Of a DNA stretch of 5,383 nt, positions 4,808 to 5,383 are shown piece by piece (positions within the stretch are counted from its first letter, which is position 1; each line of letters opens with the position of its first letter). Under the pieces are notes generated by a model, which was not told the DNA's origin, made no database searches, and was given only the letters and a program-made list of their open reading frames with translations. Made by a program: the position numbers and the translations under genes. Source of the stretch: Planctomycetaceae bacterium (GTDB lineage: Bacteria > Planctomycetota > Planctomycetia > Pirellulales > Thermoguttaceae); the NCBI GenBank assembly GCA_031276415.1, contig JAISNF010000004.1, positions 1 to 5,383 on the forward strand, read 5' to 3'.

Positions 4808-5011
4808 GGTAACTTCTAAAAGTTTACTTTTTTAGACAAAAATATTTACAAGTCCTTATTTTTAAGGATGCAATTTTTTAAAAACAAAGTTTTTAGAATT
4901 TCTCTAATATTATAATTGACTTTTGATCTAAAATAATTTTTTAAAACTTTTCTTCTCTGTGAACTCTGTGTTCTCGGCACTTAAATAAAAAACTGGTTTT
5001 TAGAAGTTACC
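4808..5011. mobile_element. possible 204-bp MITE-like segment with 14-bp terminal inverted repeats
   Basis: GGTAACTTCTAAAA at 4808-4821 is exactly complementary to TTTTAGAAGTTACC at 4998-5011. The same end motif, with G for T, also starts copy B at 4718. The interior is AT-rich, codes for nothing, and contains a TCCTTA-TTTT-TAAGGA stem at 4853-4868. No exact target-site duplication is seen. It may instead be two inverted copies of the dispersed repeat, one truncated. Confidence 0.4.
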
Positions 5012-5012
5012 T
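4935..5012 (+). repeat. dispersed repeat, copy C
   Basis: It carries TTAAAACTTTTCTTCTCTGTG, close to copy A, then a second CTCTGTG, then TAAATAAAAAACTGG and TTTTTAGAAGTTACCT. Relative to copy A it has about nine extra bases made of another CTCTGTG unit. It is the most diverged of the three copies in the middle part. Confidence 0.7.
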
Positions 5013-5036
5013 AAATTACGTTTTGACAATTTTTTT

Positions 5037-5064
5037 AGGGACAAGTGGGACAATTTTTGTCCCT
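5037..5064. repeat. GGGACAA hairpin with alternative pairing
   Basis: AGGGACAA (5037-5044) and GGGACAA (5047-5053) can each pair with TTGTCCC(T) at 5057-5064. So one right arm has two competing left arms, giving either an 8-bp stem with a 12-base loop or a 7-bp stem with a three-base loop. Neither strand has a U-tract directly after it, so it is not a standard terminator, although it lies about 100 bases beyond the RND stop. Confidence 0.5.
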
Positions 5065-5129
5065 AATTGGACAGATGAGACAAATATTTTTTGTAACAAA
5101 AAATCATTCTCTAAATTTCTAAAAATCTA

Positions 5130-5171
5130 CACCCTACTCCCTACACCCTACTCCCTATCCCCTACACCCTA
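5130..5171. repeat. six-unit heptamer tandem array across the RND stop codon
   Basis: On the plus strand the units are CACCCTA, CTCCCTA, CACCCTA, CTCCCTA, TCCCCTA, CACCCTA, preceded by one more CTA at 5127-5129. On the minus strand this is a TAGGG-type repeat with six runs of three or four G separated by three or four bases. The last two codons before the stop and the TAG stop of the RND pump lie inside the array. Confidence 0.85.
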
Positions 5172-5383
5172 ACTTCTTTTTTCTTGAATAATCCGGCGAC
5201 TAGAACATAGAATAGCGGGACAAAAAATATTGTTAGGAATGTTCCCATTAACGTTCCGCCTATTACGCTTGTTCCTAACGAATGTTGACTCACACTGCTT
5301 GCTCCGTTGGCAAACGTCAACGGTATCACCCCAAGCACAAATACCATCGAAGTCATAATTATCGGACGTAACCGCATTCGCGC
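5162..5383 (-). CDS. RND efflux transporter, inner-membrane subunit, C-terminal fragment
   Basis: The last 73 codons of an AcrB/HAE1-type pump are present; the rest lies past base 5383. The frame is open to the window edge and reads ARMRLRPIIMTSMVFVLGVIPL, the conserved stretch that leads into transmembrane segment 11 of these roughly 1,000-residue proteins. NGASSVSQHSLGTSVIGG then TLMGTFLTIFFVPLFYVLV (segment 12) and a short cytoplasmic FKKKEVRV tail follow. These proton-driven pumps sit in the inner membrane and work with a periplasmic adaptor and an outer-membrane channel to expel drugs or other compounds; substrates cannot be judged from the end. An internal ATG at 5377 is not the start. 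The final Arg-Val codons and stop are made of the heptamer array. Confidence 0.93.
   Translation of the reverse strand, partial: ARMRLRPIIMTSMVFVLGVIPLTFANGASSVSQHSLGTSVIGGTLMGTFLTIFFVPLFYVLVAGLFKKKEVRV

Larger units (their letters stand above)
4274..5161. other. 888-bp gap between the RND pump and hpf without a supported gene
   Basis: No open frame here looks coding on either strand. The part next to hpf (4274-4714) is very AT-rich, with a hairpin at 4331-4351 and a run of twelve A residues at 4543-4554. From 4715 on it is dominated by the dispersed repeat, a possible MITE, a GGGACAA hairpin and a heptamer array, listed separately. Confidence 0.6.

Noticed and set aside
1..5383. tRNA, rRNA or known riboswitch
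   Set aside because: No cloverleaf with a T-loop GTTCGA-type sequence or conserved riboswitch core is recognisable in the gaps.

Overview
The window is an AT-rich bacterial chromosome segment whose recognisable genes all lie on the minus strand. Read in the direction of transcription (right to left) they are: the C-terminal end of an RND multidrug-type efflux pump (5383-5162, cut by the window edge), a short ribosome hibernation factor (hpf, 4273-3968), a fructose/nitrogen-type PTS EIIA protein (ptsN-like, 3790-3314), HPr (ptsH, 2766-2470), PTS enzyme I (ptsI, 2473-725), and the first 28 codons of pdxA (85-1, cut by the window edge).

The set hpf, EIIA, HPr, enzyme I with no sugar permease, together with the GDVAGVGPE form of the PdxA start motif and the EIIA opening residues, resembles planctomycetes as I remember them. 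This is an inference from family recollection; no 16S or marker gene is present, and the AT-rich composition would make it an unusual member. Enzyme I takes phosphate from PEP and passes it to HPr, and HPr would pass it to EIIA. Without a visible EIIB/EIIC the chain looks regulatory rather than transport-linked. ptsH and ptsI overlap by four bases (ATGA) and are surely co-translated; hpf and ptsN are set apart by 177 and 547 bp gaps and may have their own promoters.

Roughly 40 percent of the window is non-coding, and most of the interest is there. Bases 190-486 form a 297-bp composite palindrome with 12-bp perfect ends, several small hairpins arranged as mirror images, compensatory base changes between the two halves, and a 24-bp perfect central stem. 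Further hairpins follow at 536-594. A 70-bp dispersed repeat (core CTCTGTG...GTTAATAAAA...AGAAGTTNCC) occurs three times (636-702, 4715-4785 inverted, 4935-5012), and its last copy is the right end of a 204-bp segment with 14-bp perfect inverted ends (4808-5011).

A degenerate seven-base tandem repeat ending in CTA (or TAG on the other strand) occurs at three separate sites: in both arms of the central palindrome (284-311 and 355-389), in the ptsN leader (3814-3834) and across the stop codon of the RND pump (5130-5171). The last array supplies the pump's final codons and its TAG stop, closes all three reading frames, and is G-quadruplex-prone on the sense strand. The gaps 2767-3313 and 4274-5161 hold no gene I can support.
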